64,000 nucleotides of DNA from Micromonospora sp. MP36 (GCF_008119785.1 NZ_VSFA01000012.1:57407-121406), one strand, 5' to 3'. Counted from the stretch's first letter, positions 40,953 to 49,858 are shown. Program-made: numbers and translations. The notes: generated by a model from the letters alone, not told the origin.

Positions 40953-42742
40953 TCACGGGTAACTGACCACCGGGCTGGTGCCGTACGAGCCGACGACCGG
41001 GGTGCCGGCCTCGTTGACCGTGCGCTCGATGCCGCCGCTGCCGTCGAGGAAGACGGTGATCGCGTCGTGGAACCGCACGCCGGCCCGGCGCGGCGCCTCG
41101 ATCGCCCGGTCGCAGCGGATGTCCACGCCCTGGTTGAAGTAGGAGTAGACGCCCAGCCCCCAGGCCTCGTGCGCGCGGACGTGGTCGGCGACGTGGTACG
41201 ATGCCCAGCCGTTGCCGGTCGGGCTGCGCCAGGCGGCCTGGCTCGGCGGGTCGTACGGCAGTTCGCTCTGGTAGAACACGGTCCGGCCGCGCTCGCCGTT
41301 CCAGACGGTCTGCCACCGCTGGTAATGCTCCACGAAGAGCCCGTACGCGGTCACGTCGTCGCCGTTGACCACCACGCCGGTGCCGGCGGTGTTGACGGTC
41401 CAGCCGATGGTGCCCGCCTTCCCGTGGTCGCCGCGCCAGGCCCAGATGTTGTCGATCAGCGTGTGCCGGCTGTTCACCACCACGCTGGTGACCGCCTTGC
41501 CGGCCGACGGACCGCCGATCCGGAAGAAGACGTCCTGGAGTGAGATCGGGTTGGTGGCGTGCGCCCGGTCGCTGTTCCGCCGGCCCACCTCGACCAGCAC
41601 CGTCGACTCGACCGGCCCGGCGTCGACCAGCACCCCGGCGATGCGTACGCCGTCCACGTCCTCGATGCGCAGGGCCGCGTCGCCGGTGGTCGGGGCGAGG
41701 CTGGCATGCCGAGGCCGAGCACGACGGTGTCCGGGTGCTTGACCCACAGCGCCCGGTCGAGTTGGTAGACGCCCGGGGTGAGCAGCAGGTGCCGGCCCCG
41801 GGACAGCTCCTGGTTGATCCGCCGCGCGGAGTCGGTGGGCTTGGCGATGAAGAAGGCGGACAGCGGCAGCGACGGCACCGGCCCGCCGCCCGCGCCCCAG
41901 GTGGTGCCGGCGGTGTCGTGCCGGAGCCCGGGTACGGCCACCCGCCAGCGACCCGCGCCGTCCACGAAGAGGTACGGCTTCTCCCGGGTCACCGGGCTGG
42001 TGGGCAGGGTGGTGTACGGCGGGTTCGGGAAGCCCTGCGCGGGCGCGCCGAGCACGCCGGAGAAGACCTGGTTCCAGACCCCGTTGGTCCAGTCGCCGCC
42101 GAGTTCGCTGTCCCGGGTCAGCCACTGCTGCTGGGAGCCGTTGATGGTGATCCCGTCGACCTTGGAGTCGGCGATGTACCCGCCGCTGGAGTAGCCGCCG
42201 TTGCCCGGCTCCAGCCAGAGGATGCCCTTGATGTGCACGCGACGCATCGGGGACGCCTGGGAGACCGCCCACTGGTTCGACCAGTCGGTCGGGGTGACGG
42301 CGAGGTTCTCCACCGAGCGCCAGAAGTTGGTGAGGGCCGAGATCCCGGCCGGCGAGTTCGGGTCGGCCTGGCCGATCACGCGTACCGCGCCGTGGACCTC
42401 CACGTCGTCGGGGTGGGCACCGAGGCCGGCGACGGTCGTGTAGTAGCCGAGCGTCGCGGTCACCTCGTACCGGCCGGGCTTGAACAGCACGGCGTACCGG
42501 TCGGCGCCCATCTCGTTGCGTTCCTGCACGGCGAAGAGGCGGTCCAGGGTGGACTGGATCTCGGCGGTCGGGGTGGTCGGGTCGTACACGAAGACGTTCG
42601 GTCCGAAATCGGGCTCGGCGTGGTCGGGATGGTCGGGCGCCGCGGCGGCCGGCAGCGCCGGGAGCCCGAGGGCGGTGAGCGACGCGGCCGACGCGGCGGT
42701 GAGGGTGAGGAAGCGGCGGCGGGAGGGATCGAGTGGTCTCAT
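40953..42742 (-). pseudogene. Secreted beta-helix carbohydrate-active protein, split by a 1-nt deletion
   Basis: Two overlapping frames together encode one ~595-residue exported protein of the family often labelled coagulation factor 5/8-type or 'adenylyl cyclase' in streptomycetes. The first frame (from ATG 42742) has a Tat-type signal RRRFLTL, then NVFVYDPTTPTAEIQ, NQWAVSQASPMRRVHIKG and GSQQQWLTRDSE. It should read GLGMASLAPTTGD near 41705, but a missing base (one C on the plus strand in GGCATGCC) shifts it. The second frame carries SLQDVFFRIGG, WAWRGDHG and YGLFVEHYQRWQTVWNGERG to the end. Everything else is intact, so a recent mutation or a sequencing error is likely. Substrate unknown; a LacI-type operator lies upstream. 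Confidence 0.82.
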
Positions 42743-42790
42743 CTGCCTGCCCTGTCGATGGTGGGGTGGGGGACCGACCGGGAGAGCCGT

Positions 42791-42802
42791 GAGAGCGCTC
42801 TC
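42791..42802. promoter_or_regulatory. LacI/CebR-like operator
   Basis: GAGAGCGCTCTC is a perfect 12-bp palindrome, close to the actinobacterial CebR box TGGGAGCGCTCCCA. It lies about 50 nt upstream of the secreted beta-helix gene, suggesting induction by an oligosaccharide. Confidence 0.6.
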
Positions 42803-42869
42803 CCGCCGGACGGTCCTGTTCCTACCCCATCGACGTCGATCGCGCCAGGGCGCGCCGGTTCCGGAACTC

Positions 42870-43223
42870 TCAGCGGGCGTCGTAGCGGGCCCGGGCGGCC
42901 TCCACCTCGTCGAGGTGGGTGGTGGCCCACGCCTCCAGGCCGGCGACCAGGTCGAGCAGGCTGCGACCGAGGTCGGTGAGCGCGTAGTCGACCCGAGGCG
43001 GCACGCTGGCCTGCACGGTACGGGTGACGATGCCGTCGCGCTCCAGCCCGCGCAGGGTCTGGGTGAGCATCTTCTGGCTGATCCCGTCGATCCGCTCGGC
43101 CAGCTCGCCGTAGCGCCGCTCCCCGCCGGCGAGGGTGAGCACGATCAGCACGCTCCAGCGGTCGCCGATCCGGTCGAGGACCTTCCGACTGCCGCAGTTC
43201 CGGTTGAACGGGTCCGCCTGCAC
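42870..43223 (-). CDS. HxlR-family regulator, QorR-like
   Basis: This 117-residue winged-helix protein (CGSRKVLDRIGDRWSVLIVL, YGELAERIDGISQKMLTQTL, GIVTRTVQASVPPRVDYALT) has a single N-terminal Cys in NRNCGS, where redox-sensing HxlR proteins such as QorR and YodB keep their reactive Cys. It is divergent from an NmrA-type quinone reductase-like gene, the same layout as qorR/qor2 in Corynebacterium. A CTTACT-N11-AGTAAG palindrome lies between. It is probably a thiol- or quinone-sensing repressor. Confidence 0.9.
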   Translation of the reverse strand: MQADPFNRNCGSRKVLDRIGDRWSVLIVLTLAGGERRYGELAERIDGISQKMLTQTLRGLERDGIVTRTVQASVPPRVDYALTDLGRSLLDLVAGLEAWATTHLDEVEAARARYDAR

Positions 43224-43262
43224 GGCTTCACTCTCTCTCAGTGCGTATCGAACTTCAAGGTG

Positions 43263-43285
43263 CTTACTCTCCAACGGGAAGTAAG
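43263..43285. promoter_or_regulatory. HxlR-type operator
   Basis: CTTACT, 11 bases, AGTAAG form a perfect 6-bp dyad between the divergent HxlR and NmrA-like genes; spacing and position fit a dimeric winged-helix repressor. Confidence 0.6.
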
Positions 43286-43344
43286 GCTGCGATGTTCCCG
43301 TTGCTGTGCGAAGACAGTGTTCTCAGCACACACAGGGGGTTCCC

Positions 43345-44190
43345 ATGTCCATCGTCGTCACCGGCGCCACCGGCCACCTCGGCCGCCTGATCGTCCAGTC
43401 GCTGCTCGACCGGGGCGTACCGGCCGACCAGATCGTGGCCCTCGGCCGCGACGTCGACCGGCTGGCCGGCCTCGCCGAGCGCGGCGTGGTCACCCAGCGC
43501 GCCGACTACGACGACGCCGAGTCGTTGCAGGCCGCCTTCGCCGGCGCGGAGAAGCTGATGTTCGTCTCCGGAAGCGAGGTCGGCCGCCGGGTGCTGCAGC
43601 ACGGCAACGTCATCACCGCCGCCAAGGCGGCCGGCGTCGGGCTGGTCGTCTACACCAGCATCGCCAAGGCGGACACCTCCAGCCTGGTGCTCGCCGCCGA
43701 GCACAAGGCGACCGAGCAGCTGATCCTGGACTCCGGCCTGCCCCACGTCTTCTTGCGCAACAGCTGGTACCTGGAGAACTACACCGCCCAGCTCCCCACC
43801 TACCTCCAGCACGGGGTCGCGGGCGCGGCGGGCGACGGCCTGGTCAGCGCCGCCACCCGCGCCGACTACGCCGAGGCCGCCGCGATCGTCCTCACCACCG
43901 AGGGGCACACCAACCGGGTGTACGAGCTGGGCGGTGCGCCGTTCACCATGACTGAACTGGCCGCCGAGGTCTCCCGGCAGAGCGGCAACACCGTGTCATA
44001 CCTCGACCTGCCGGTCGACAAGCTGACCGAGCTGCTGGTCGCGGCCGGCGTGCCCGAGGGGTACGCGGCCGTGCTCGCCGACGGCGACCGCGGCCTCGGC
44101 CAGGGCGACCTGCAGGTCGGTGACGACCTGGCGAAGCTGCTCGGCCGCAACCCGACCACCCTCGCCGAGGCGATCCGCGCCGCGCTCTGA
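43345..44190 (+). CDS. NmrA/SDR-a5 NAD(P)H:quinone oxidoreductase-like (Qor2/YtfG type)
   Basis: This 281-residue atypical SDR has the N-terminal VVTGATGHLGRLIVQSLLDR, LMFVSGSE, VVYTSIAKAD and FLRNSWYLENY, matching the YtfG/Qor2 group of NAD(P)H-dependent quinone reductases. The ATG at 43345 follows GGGGG. The neighbouring HxlR regulator supports a role in quinone or electrophile detoxification. A 10-bp-stem terminator follows. Confidence 0.9.
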   Translation: MSIVVTGATGHLGRLIVQSLLDRGVPADQIVALGRDVDRLAGLAERGVVTQRADYDDAESLQAAFAGAEKLMFVSGSEVGRRVLQHGNVITAAKAAGVGLVVYTSIAKADTSSLVLAAEHKATEQLILDSGLPHVFLRNSWYLENYTAQLPTYLQHGVAGAAGDGLVSAATRADYAEAAAIVLTTEGHTNRVYELGGAPFTMTELAAEVSRQSGNTVSYLDLPVDKLTELLVAAGVPEGYAAVLADGDRGLGQGDLQVGDDLAKLLGRNPTTLAEAIRAAL

Positions 44191-44198
44191 GGTGCTCG

Positions 44199-44235
44199 GG
44201 AAGCGGGGTCTCAGCACGCGCTGGGCCCCGCTTCC
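44199..44235. terminator. Bidirectional terminator between convergent genes
   Basis: GGAAGCGGGG and CCCCGCTTCC form a 10-bp stem; an inner CAGC/GCTG pair extends the structure. Confidence 0.75.
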
Positions 44236-44246
44236 GGGCTCGGCGG

Positions 44247-45023
44247 TTACGCCCGCTGGGCGTGCCGCCGGACCAGGTCGTCGACGAGCACCTGCACGTA
44301 GTCGGCCGTCTCCTGCCAGCAGGTGACGGCGTGGCACTGGATGCCCATCGCCTTCACCGGGTAGTCGTTGCCGCCGTGGTCCAGCCGGTCACCGACGAAG
44401 AGCACGTTGTCGTGCTTCAGGTCCAGGCACTCCAGCAGCTTGCGCATGCCGTACGCCTTGTCCACGCCCTTGCGGGTGACGTCGATCGAGGTGGAGCCGC
44501 CGCCGCGTACCTCCAGGTCGGGCAACTGCTCGGCGACCGCGTCCCGGAGCCGCTTCTTCTTGCTGCCGTCCGGGTCCCAGCCGTACTTCTCGGCTGGCGG
44601 GGCGGATTGACCGAGCGCGGAGAACGTGATCTGACTGCCCCGGTCCTCGATGATGTCGCCCCAGGTCCGGTCCTCCCAGAGGCCGAGCGCCTGCGCCGAC
44701 TCGGTGAGCGCCGCGACGATCCGGGCCTTGTCCGCCTCGCTGAGGTCCTCGGCGTAGACCAGCCGCCAGTCACCGTCCTGCCACCGGTAGTAACGGGTGC
44801 CGCAGGTCGGCATCAGGTGCAACCGGACCAACTGCTCCTCGGTCAGCTCGAGGTGGGCCAGCACCTGCGCCTCGAACTGCTCGAACCGGCCACCGGAGAT
44901 GATCAGGACGTCCACCTCGGTGAGCAGGTGGCCGAGGAGTTCCGCCATCCGACGATCGATCTGCGACTTGGATACCGCCAGCGTGTCGTCCAGATCGAAC
45001 GCCACCACTCGAAGATCGTTCAT
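44247..45023 (-). CDS. HAD-IIB family hydrolase (phosphomannomutase-like fold)
   Basis: This 258-residue protein has HAD motif I VVAFDLDDTLAVSK, motif II LIISGGRFEQ, motif III Lys in KGVDKAYGMRKLLECL and motif IV FVGDRLDHGGNDYPV. The cap in the middle fits the IIB (Cof/PMM-like) type. Substrate is probably a sugar phosphate, but this is inference. The ATG at 45023 has a weak ribosome binding site. Confidence 0.85.
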   Translation of the reverse strand: MNDLRVVAFDLDDTLAVSKSQIDRRMAELLGHLLTEVDVLIISGGRFEQFEAQVLAHLELTEEQLVRLHLMPTCGTRYYRWQDGDWRLVYAEDLSEADKARIVAALTESAQALGLWEDRTWGDIIEDRGSQITFSALGQSAPPAEKYGWDPDGSKKKRLRDAVAEQLPDLEVRGGGSTSIDVTRKGVDKAYGMRKLLECLDLKHDNVLFVGDRLDHGGNDYPVKAMGIQCHAVTCWQETADYVQVLVDDLVRRHAQRA

Positions 45024-45304
45024 CAACAACCACCATGTCGTCGCGGGCAGGCCAGGACTAGCAGGGTACCGACGGTGACACCCTCCGCGAGCCGCGAGTC
45101 CGGAACGTGACGCTACGCAGTCCTCCCTCGCGGAGCGTAACAGCGATCGAGTGGTCGGGGGCCCGGACGACGGGTCAGCAGGCAATCGGCGTCACGCGGT
45201 CGAATCGGGTCGAAGTTCCGGAGAGCGCCCGCGTGGCCGCCGCGAAGCTGGAAGGCTGGCGGAGAGCACCGGGCCGGCAGGCCAGCAACCGTGAGGAGAC
45301 ACCG

Positions 45305-45760
45305 ATGGTGGATCGCGACGACCTTCCCGCGCCACGGCAAGGGCTGGTTGTCACGCACTTTCTGACCGTCCGCGACATCGCGGTCTCGCGGAAGTTCTAC
45401 GCCGACATCTTCGGTGGGCAGGTGGTCCTGGCCGAGAACCCGACAATCGTCAAGATCGCCAACAGCTGGCTCATCATGAACCCCGGCGGTGGACCCACCC
45501 CGGACAAGCCCGACATCACGCTGACCCCACCCGAGCCGGGCGACCCGGTGTCCGCGTTCCTCAACGTCCGGGTGGCCGACATCGGCGCCTTCTACGCCGA
45601 CGCCCGAGCCAGGGGCGCGCAGTTCCTGACCGAACCGCTCGACCGCAAGGCCGAGCTCCGCTGCTACCTGCGCGACCCCGACGGCTATCTCATCGAGATC
45701 GGGCAGGCCACCGGAATGCTGCAGGGCGTCTACGCTGACCAGCCCGCCAGTTCGAGCTGA
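45305..45760 (+). CDS. VOC-superfamily protein (glyoxalase/bleomycin-resistance fold)
   Basis: This 151-residue protein has two beta-alpha-beta-beta-beta modules: THFLTVRDIAVSRKFYADIF with FGGQVVLAEN, and FLNVRVADIGAFYADARARG with CYLRDPDGYLIEIGQ, where the last Glu is the usual metal ligand. GAGGAG precedes the ATG. Substrate unknown; members detoxify electrophiles or antibiotics. Confidence 0.88.
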   Translation: MVDRDDLPAPRQGLVVTHFLTVRDIAVSRKFYADIFGGQVVLAENPTIVKIANSWLIMNPGGGPTPDKPDITLTPPEPGDPVSAFLNVRVADIGAFYADARARGAQFLTEPLDRKAELRCYLRDPDGYLIEIGQATGMLQGVYADQPASSS

Positions 45761-45888
45761 ACCCGTTCCCACCCGCGCGGAAGCCGATCGGTGTCCGCCG
45801 TGCTTCGGCCCGGCGGCGAGCAGCGGTGGACACGGGACCGGAATCCTCGGCGCTCGCCGGTCGCCATGGCCAGTTGCTGTGCTCGGGA

Positions 45889-46881
45889 TCAGGTGTGTGC
45901 GCTCAGGATGGCGCAGTCGTGGTCGGCGGCGGCGAGCAGCGCGGCCGCTGTGTCGAGCTGGCCGGTCTCGCGGCAGCTGACGGCGAGCGCCCTCCAGTTG
46001 AACGGATCAACAGTCAGCACCGCCGCAGCCGGATGGTTGACCAGGAGGTCCAGCCGGGTGAGGTCAGCCCCTGACCTGGATGCCTCAGCCAGGCACGCCA
46101 CGGGTAGCCCGAAGAGGCAGCCCTCGTCGGCAACCGCCGCGATCGCTTCACCCACGGCGAGCGAGCCGTTGGCGAACGCGAGCATCGCGGATGTGTCGAG
46201 GATGACCCGGATGGAGCGCTCATTCAGCGGGCGGGTGCGGACGGGCTGGTCCGGATGCCTGGCTCTGGCGGATGAACGGCGCCCGGGTTTCCGCTGCCCC
46301 GGGAAGCGCCACATGGGGTAGGTGGTGGTGCCGCCGGGGAGGCTGAATGGTTCGTGGGGGACGTAGCCGTGCCGGGTGTACAGGTCCAGCTCGGCACTGG
46401 TTGTCGCCTCGGCGTAGGTGGGGAGCAGAGCGTGGCCCATGCGGGCGTTGCTGGTGGCGAGCAGGGTGGCGGCGCGCCTGGTGCGATGGGGAACGGGTGC
46501 CACGCTGAAGAACGCCAGGTGGTTGTGGGGATCGGCGGGCCGGTGGGCGCGCAGGACGTCGTCGAGGTGAAGGAACCGGGCCAGGTAGTCGCCGCAGGCG
46601 ACGGCGAGCCGCTCCCCATAGCCCTTCGGCGGTGGGACGGGACCATATCGGTGCAGCCACACGGCGGCGGCGGAATGATCCTGCAAGAGGTATGCCTCGC
46701 CGAAGAGCAGAGCGTGCTCGGTCCAGACGCGGATGACGGCGGCGAGCACGTCACGCCGGCGTCGTCCCTCGGGTACGAGCCACGCGCCGACGGCGCTCTC
46801 GGCGAAGGGGCCGACGACAAGATCGACGATCTCGGGGATGTCTCCCCATCGGGCACGGCAAACGGGCAGCGTGTTGCTCAC
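45889..46881 (-). CDS. GNAT acetyltransferase fused to a PIN-domain nuclease-like module
   Basis: With the GTG at 46881 (AGGAGAGG upstream) the protein has 330 residues. Residues ~1-190 form a GNAT-like domain (IVDLVVGPFAESAVGAWLVP, RRAATLLATSNARMGHAL, LYTRHGYVP). A basic linker leads to residues 226-330, which have the PIN pattern: first Asp in VILDTSAMLAF, Glu in CLAEA, an acidic site in GQLDTAAALLAAADHD. PIN modules usually stand alone as VapC toxins or tRNA/rRNA nucleases. No antitoxin is adjacent. The fusion is continuous in frame; joining of two neighbouring genes by mutation is the alternative. Confidence 0.72.
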   Translation of the reverse strand: MSNTLPVCRARWGDIPEIVDLVVGPFAESAVGAWLVPEGRRRRDVLAAVIRVWTEHALLFGEAYLLQDHSAAAVWLHRYGPVPPPKGYGERLAVACGDYLARFLHLDDVLRAHRPADPHNHLAFFSVAPVPHRTRRAATLLATSNARMGHALLPTYAEATTSAELDLYTRHGYVPHEPFSLPGGTTTYPMWRFPGQRKPGRRSSARARHPDQPVRTRPLNERSIRVILDTSAMLAFANGSLAVGEAIAAVADEGCLFGLPVACLAEASRSGADLTRLDLLVNHPAAAVLTVDPFNWRALAVSCRETGQLDTAAALLAAADHDCAILSAHT

Positions 46882-47224
46882 GGACCTCTCCTGATTGTGG
46901 GCGTGACCGGTCACCGGACGGCGGTCGTTGCGGGGTTCATGCGCGCTCTGGCTCGGGCGGGTACGTCATTGCTCTTCGGCCGGCCCCGCTGGCAACCGCG
47001 GACGGGTGGCCAGGGACGGCGCCAGCCATGGTCAGGCGTGGCCATGCGGGCGGGTGCCGGGCCGCAGACGGCAGCGACGATTGCGCCTCCTGCCAGCGGC
47101 ATGACCGGTCATCGCGGCTGTGCTCATCCGGCGGGTGGGGAAACCGGCACCGGAGCTGCCCGGGCAGGCCGCGCCGTGCACACCAGCCGTGCCGTTCCGC
47201 CGCTCGCCCGGGCGGCCGGGATTC
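46882..47224. other. Gene-free stretch
   Basis: These 343 nt between two minus-strand genes hold only short frames without ribosome binding sites or recognisable protein. No structure of note was seen. Confidence 0.5.
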
Positions 47225-48256
47225 TCAGGCGGGTCTGGTGTCCGGTTGGCTCGACCGGTGCGCCAGCTTGTCGCACTGGCAGAGGCGGGAGCCGACGAGG
47301 TGCAGGTCTGGGGACCAGGAACGAGGTGACGCGTCCACGGGGATGCCCGTCCCGGGGACGGCGGAGCCGGTTCCGGCGGTGCTGGCCGGGGCGGCAGGCG
47401 TCTCGCCGGCGGTTCCCCGCGGGTCGCCCGGCCAGGGCACCTGCACCACCTCGCCGACGCCCGCTGGCACCTCATCGCGGCCTGCCAGCTTGGACGGAAC
47501 TTCCGGTGACGGGGCTTGCGGGTCGACAGCAACGACCGGCAGCGTGGGGCGGACGATCGCGGCAGGGGTGGCGGCCGTCGACGCGCCCCGGACCGGAGTC
47601 GGCGCGCCATCGACCGGAGCGCCGGGAGAAGCCGGAGGCGCAGCGGGTGCGCCGATGATCGGCTGGGTCAGTTCGAGAACCGGGGCCAAGGCGGGAGGCA
47701 GAACGTCAACGATCGGCTCCGCCACCGGCCAGACGACCTCCCCGACCGGCTCCAACAGCCGTGTCTCGGCGATCTTTTCAACCAGCGGCGATGCCAGGTC
47801 CACGACCGGACGCGTCACCGGGATGAGCGCCTCGGCGTCCCTCGCCACGCCCGGCGCTGCCGCGGCATCCTCCGCTCGGTGTGCCTCCGCCCCCGCCAAC
47901 GGCTTGCCGGTAGGTGTTCTTGCCGGTGTCGCCACGACTGTCAGCGGCTGGCCCAGGTTCGCAACCGTCACCTCAGCGCCGGCGAGGGCTGGTTGACCGT
48001 GGGCGGGCGAACCAGCGGGTGCGGCGGAAGGTGTCGTGATCAGGGGACCGTCGAGAATCGCTCCGCCGGCGTCGAGCAGCTGACCGAGCGGGCAAGGCTG
48101 GGCCGGCTCGACAGCATGAGCCGCGTCCTCCACCACCGCTTCGTGCACGCCCCACACGACGAACGCGCCGCCAATCAGGAATGCCCCGTGCAGCGTCCAC
48201 CGAGCCAGTCGGCCTCGACACCACAACAACGGACACCTCCGAGCGGAACGCCTCAT
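47225..48256 (-). CDS. Secreted or membrane-anchored Pro/Ala-rich hypothetical protein
   Basis: This 343-residue protein has a basic N-terminus and one hydrophobic segment (TLHGAFLIGGAFVVWGVHEA). Pro/Ala/Val-rich sequence with repeated PVV/PIV-type units (PVVDLASPLVEKIAETRLLE, PIVDVLPPALAPVLELTQP) follows, and the tail is poorly conserved in composition. The pattern is like wall-associated stalk proteins of filamentous actinobacteria. The start (ATG 48256) lacks a good ribosome binding site. No function is known. Confidence 0.55.
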   Translation of the reverse strand: MRRSARRCPLLWCRGRLARWTLHGAFLIGGAFVVWGVHEAVVEDAAHAVEPAQPCPLGQLLDAGGAILDGPLITTPSAAPAGSPAHGQPALAGAEVTVANLGQPLTVVATPARTPTGKPLAGAEAHRAEDAAAAPGVARDAEALIPVTRPVVDLASPLVEKIAETRLLEPVGEVVWPVAEPIVDVLPPALAPVLELTQPIIGAPAAPPASPGAPVDGAPTPVRGASTAATPAAIVRPTLPVVAVDPQAPSPEVPSKLAGRDEVPAGVGEVVQVPWPGDPRGTAGETPAAPASTAGTGSAVPGTGIPVDASPRSWSPDLHLVGSRLCQCDKLAHRSSQPDTRPA

Positions 48257-48527
48257 CCTTACGCCAAGGCCTCAATTCTGCCTTTGTGGCCGCACGGACA
48301 CCCGCCGACACACCGACGAATAGATACTCAACGAAGCGCGAGAAGGAAAGCGGCTGGCACGAGGCCGGGCCGCCCTGTCGGTCCCCATGACGAGCTGACG
48401 CCCCGCGATCGGTGGTGCGCGCCACATGACCGCGCTGTCACACGGATCGGGTCGCTGGCATCTCCATGTTCGACAGGAGGCCGCGCGAACGATGCACGCG
48501 GCGCAACTCCACGAGCGGGAGGCTGGT

Positions 48528-48612
48528 ATGGATGCGCACACCACACACCGGAAGATCGCGCTGATCACCGGAGCGAACAAGGGGATCGGCCGCGCGACCG
48601 CCGAGCAGTTCG
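48528..48612 (+). pseudogene. Truncated N-terminus of a short-chain dehydrogenase
   Basis: After GGGAGG an ATG opens a frame reading KIALITGANKGIGRATAEQ, the NAD(P)-binding start of a carbonyl-reductase-like SDR. Homology stops abruptly after ~28 codons, at 48612, where unrelated DoxX-like sequence begins in another frame. Confidence 0.75.
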
Positions 48613-48810
48613 GTACTCGACATCGCGCCGGTCCTGGTGCCCGTGACCACTACCTGTGTGGCGTTGCTGTTCGTCGGCGCGGCGGCCGTGCGCCTCCGCC
48701 GTGGCGAGAAGGTAACGATGTGCCCGACCTGGTCTATCTCGCCCTGGCCGCCTTCCTCGTATGGGCCGTCTCGGCCCCGAGTCCTTCACCGGTTGACCCG
48801 GCGCGGCGTC
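48613..48810 (+). pseudogene. C-terminal remnant of a DoxX-like membrane protein with frameshift
   Basis: From 48613 one frame reads VLDIAPVLVPVTTTCVALLF then GAAAVRLRRGEK, typical of the last helices of DoxX-family proteins. The final part VPDLVYLALAAFLVWAVSAP continues from 48720 in a different frame, so an indel lies around 48710-48720. The 5' half is missing and replaced by the SDR fragment. Confidence 0.65.
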
Positions 48811-48890
48811 TGACCGCCGCTGCTGGCACGGCTCGACCAACAGCAGGTCCCTGCGACCGTGACCTGTTCGATGTGACAAAGGAGAAACCA

Positions 48891-49340
48891 ATGAGTGACT
48901 TTCAGACCATCGCGGATCGCGTCGAGATCGAGGCGCTGCGCGGGGAGTTCACCGACGCGGTGATGATGCGCGACTACGACCGCCTCGCGTCGCTGTTCAC
49001 CCCGGACGGCGCGCTGCGGATGCCCAACATCCCGGCCGAGCTCATCGGCCAGGCGGAGATCCGGGCCTGGGGCGAGCGGGTACCGGATTTCGTTGATTTC
49101 CTGGTGCAGAACACGCACCCGGGCACGATCGCTCTTGACGGCGACACCGCAACCGGCCGCGCGTACATGTCCGAGCTCGGGCGCACCCGCGACGGCCGCC
49201 AAGGGCTGAACTACGCCATCTACCACGACCGCTACCAGCGCACCAGCGACGGCTGGAAGTTCGCCGAGCGCGTCTACGAGGTCCGGTACGAGGACAGCAC
49301 ACCGCTGGCGGGCTCGCCGCCCAGCCAGGCGGCCCGCTGA
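48891..49340 (+). CDS. SnoaL-like (NTF2-fold) protein
   Basis: This 149-residue protein has the polyketide-cyclase/ketosteroid-isomerase-like pattern ADRVEIEALRGEFTDAVMMR, DYDRLASLFTPDGALRMP, TATGRAYMSELGRTRDGR and GWKFAERVYEVRY. AAAGGAG stands 6 nt before the ATG, so it is translated on its own, although the SDR scar frame upstream happens to be in phase. DoxX and SnoaL genes often pair, so it probably survived the loss of its partner. Confidence 0.87.
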   Translation: MSDFQTIADRVEIEALRGEFTDAVMMRDYDRLASLFTPDGALRMPNIPAELIGQAEIRAWGERVPDFVDFLVQNTHPGTIALDGDTATGRAYMSELGRTRDGRQGLNYAIYHDRYQRTSDGWKFAERVYEVRYEDSTPLAGSPPSQAAR

Positions 49341-49378
49341 CCCTCGGGCCGTGCTGGCACGCACCAAGGGGCGGTGAA

Positions 49379-49450
49379 GACGGGAGGCGCGACCGTGCGG
49401 GCACGAAGGCCGATCGTGGCACAGCCCGTTCATCGCGGGCGCCTCCCGTC
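49379..49450. repeat. Long-loop inverted repeat (12-bp arms)
   Basis: GACGGGAGGCGC (49379-49390) and GCGCCTCCCGTC (49439-49450) are exact reverse complements around 48 nt. It may be a terminator for the SnoaL gene or the ends of a tiny element; no direct repeats were seen. Confidence 0.5.
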
Positions 49451-49820
49451 CTGGCCCAGTGCTGTCGCCGTTACTTGATCGGGGCGCCCACCCTGCTGGG
49501 GCCACACCCCTCGCGGCATCCGGTCCGGTCGCATCGGATCTACCTGCCTCGGCACACGGCCAGTCTGGCAAGCAAGCCGCGAAAAATATCGAGATTTGTC
49601 CCCCAATGCAACTCAAGCTTCGGCTGGCTTGGTGACCGGGCCTGCGCTGGTGGGAGTGGTCGGGTGAGGTGGCCGCCCGGACCTGACAGCCGGCCGTAGG
49701 CGCCTCGTGTGGTCCAACTGTGGTCATCGCCCAGGCCAGCCGAGCGGGACGACGCAGGTCAAGGCGGGCCACTCCCTGGCATCCCGGGTCGACGGGCAGG
49801 TCGCTAGACTGAGCGCTCGC
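49451..49820. other. Gene-free stretch left of the truncated tRNA
   Basis: About 370 nt without a supported gene. A local AT-richer patch lies near 49580-49620. A tRNA promoter should lie near its right end. Confidence 0.5.
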
Positions 49821-49858
49821 GCCCTCGTAGCTCAGGGGATAGAGCAACGGTTTCCTAA
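49821..49858 (+). tRNA. 5' half of tRNA-Arg(CCU), truncated after the anticodon loop
   Basis: GCCCTCG acceptor strand, TA, a D arm (GCTC, AGGGGATA, GAGC), the stem strand ACGGT and the loop TTCCTAA with anticodon CCT are all intact. The next five bases GACGC cannot pair with ACGGT, and no T arm or acceptor complement CGAGGGC follows. The gene is therefore cut exactly at the end of the anticodon loop, a usual tyrosine-integrase crossover place. It marks the border between core and accessory DNA. Confidence 0.82.

Noticed and set aside
46911..47102. Small minus-strand frame between the GNAT-PIN and secreted-protein genes
   Set aside because: No ribosome binding site, no recognisable motif, and composition like other chance frames.
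49379..49450. Transposon terminal inverted repeats
   Set aside because: The 12-bp arms enclose only 48 nt with no gene and no flanking duplication; kept only as an inverted repeat.
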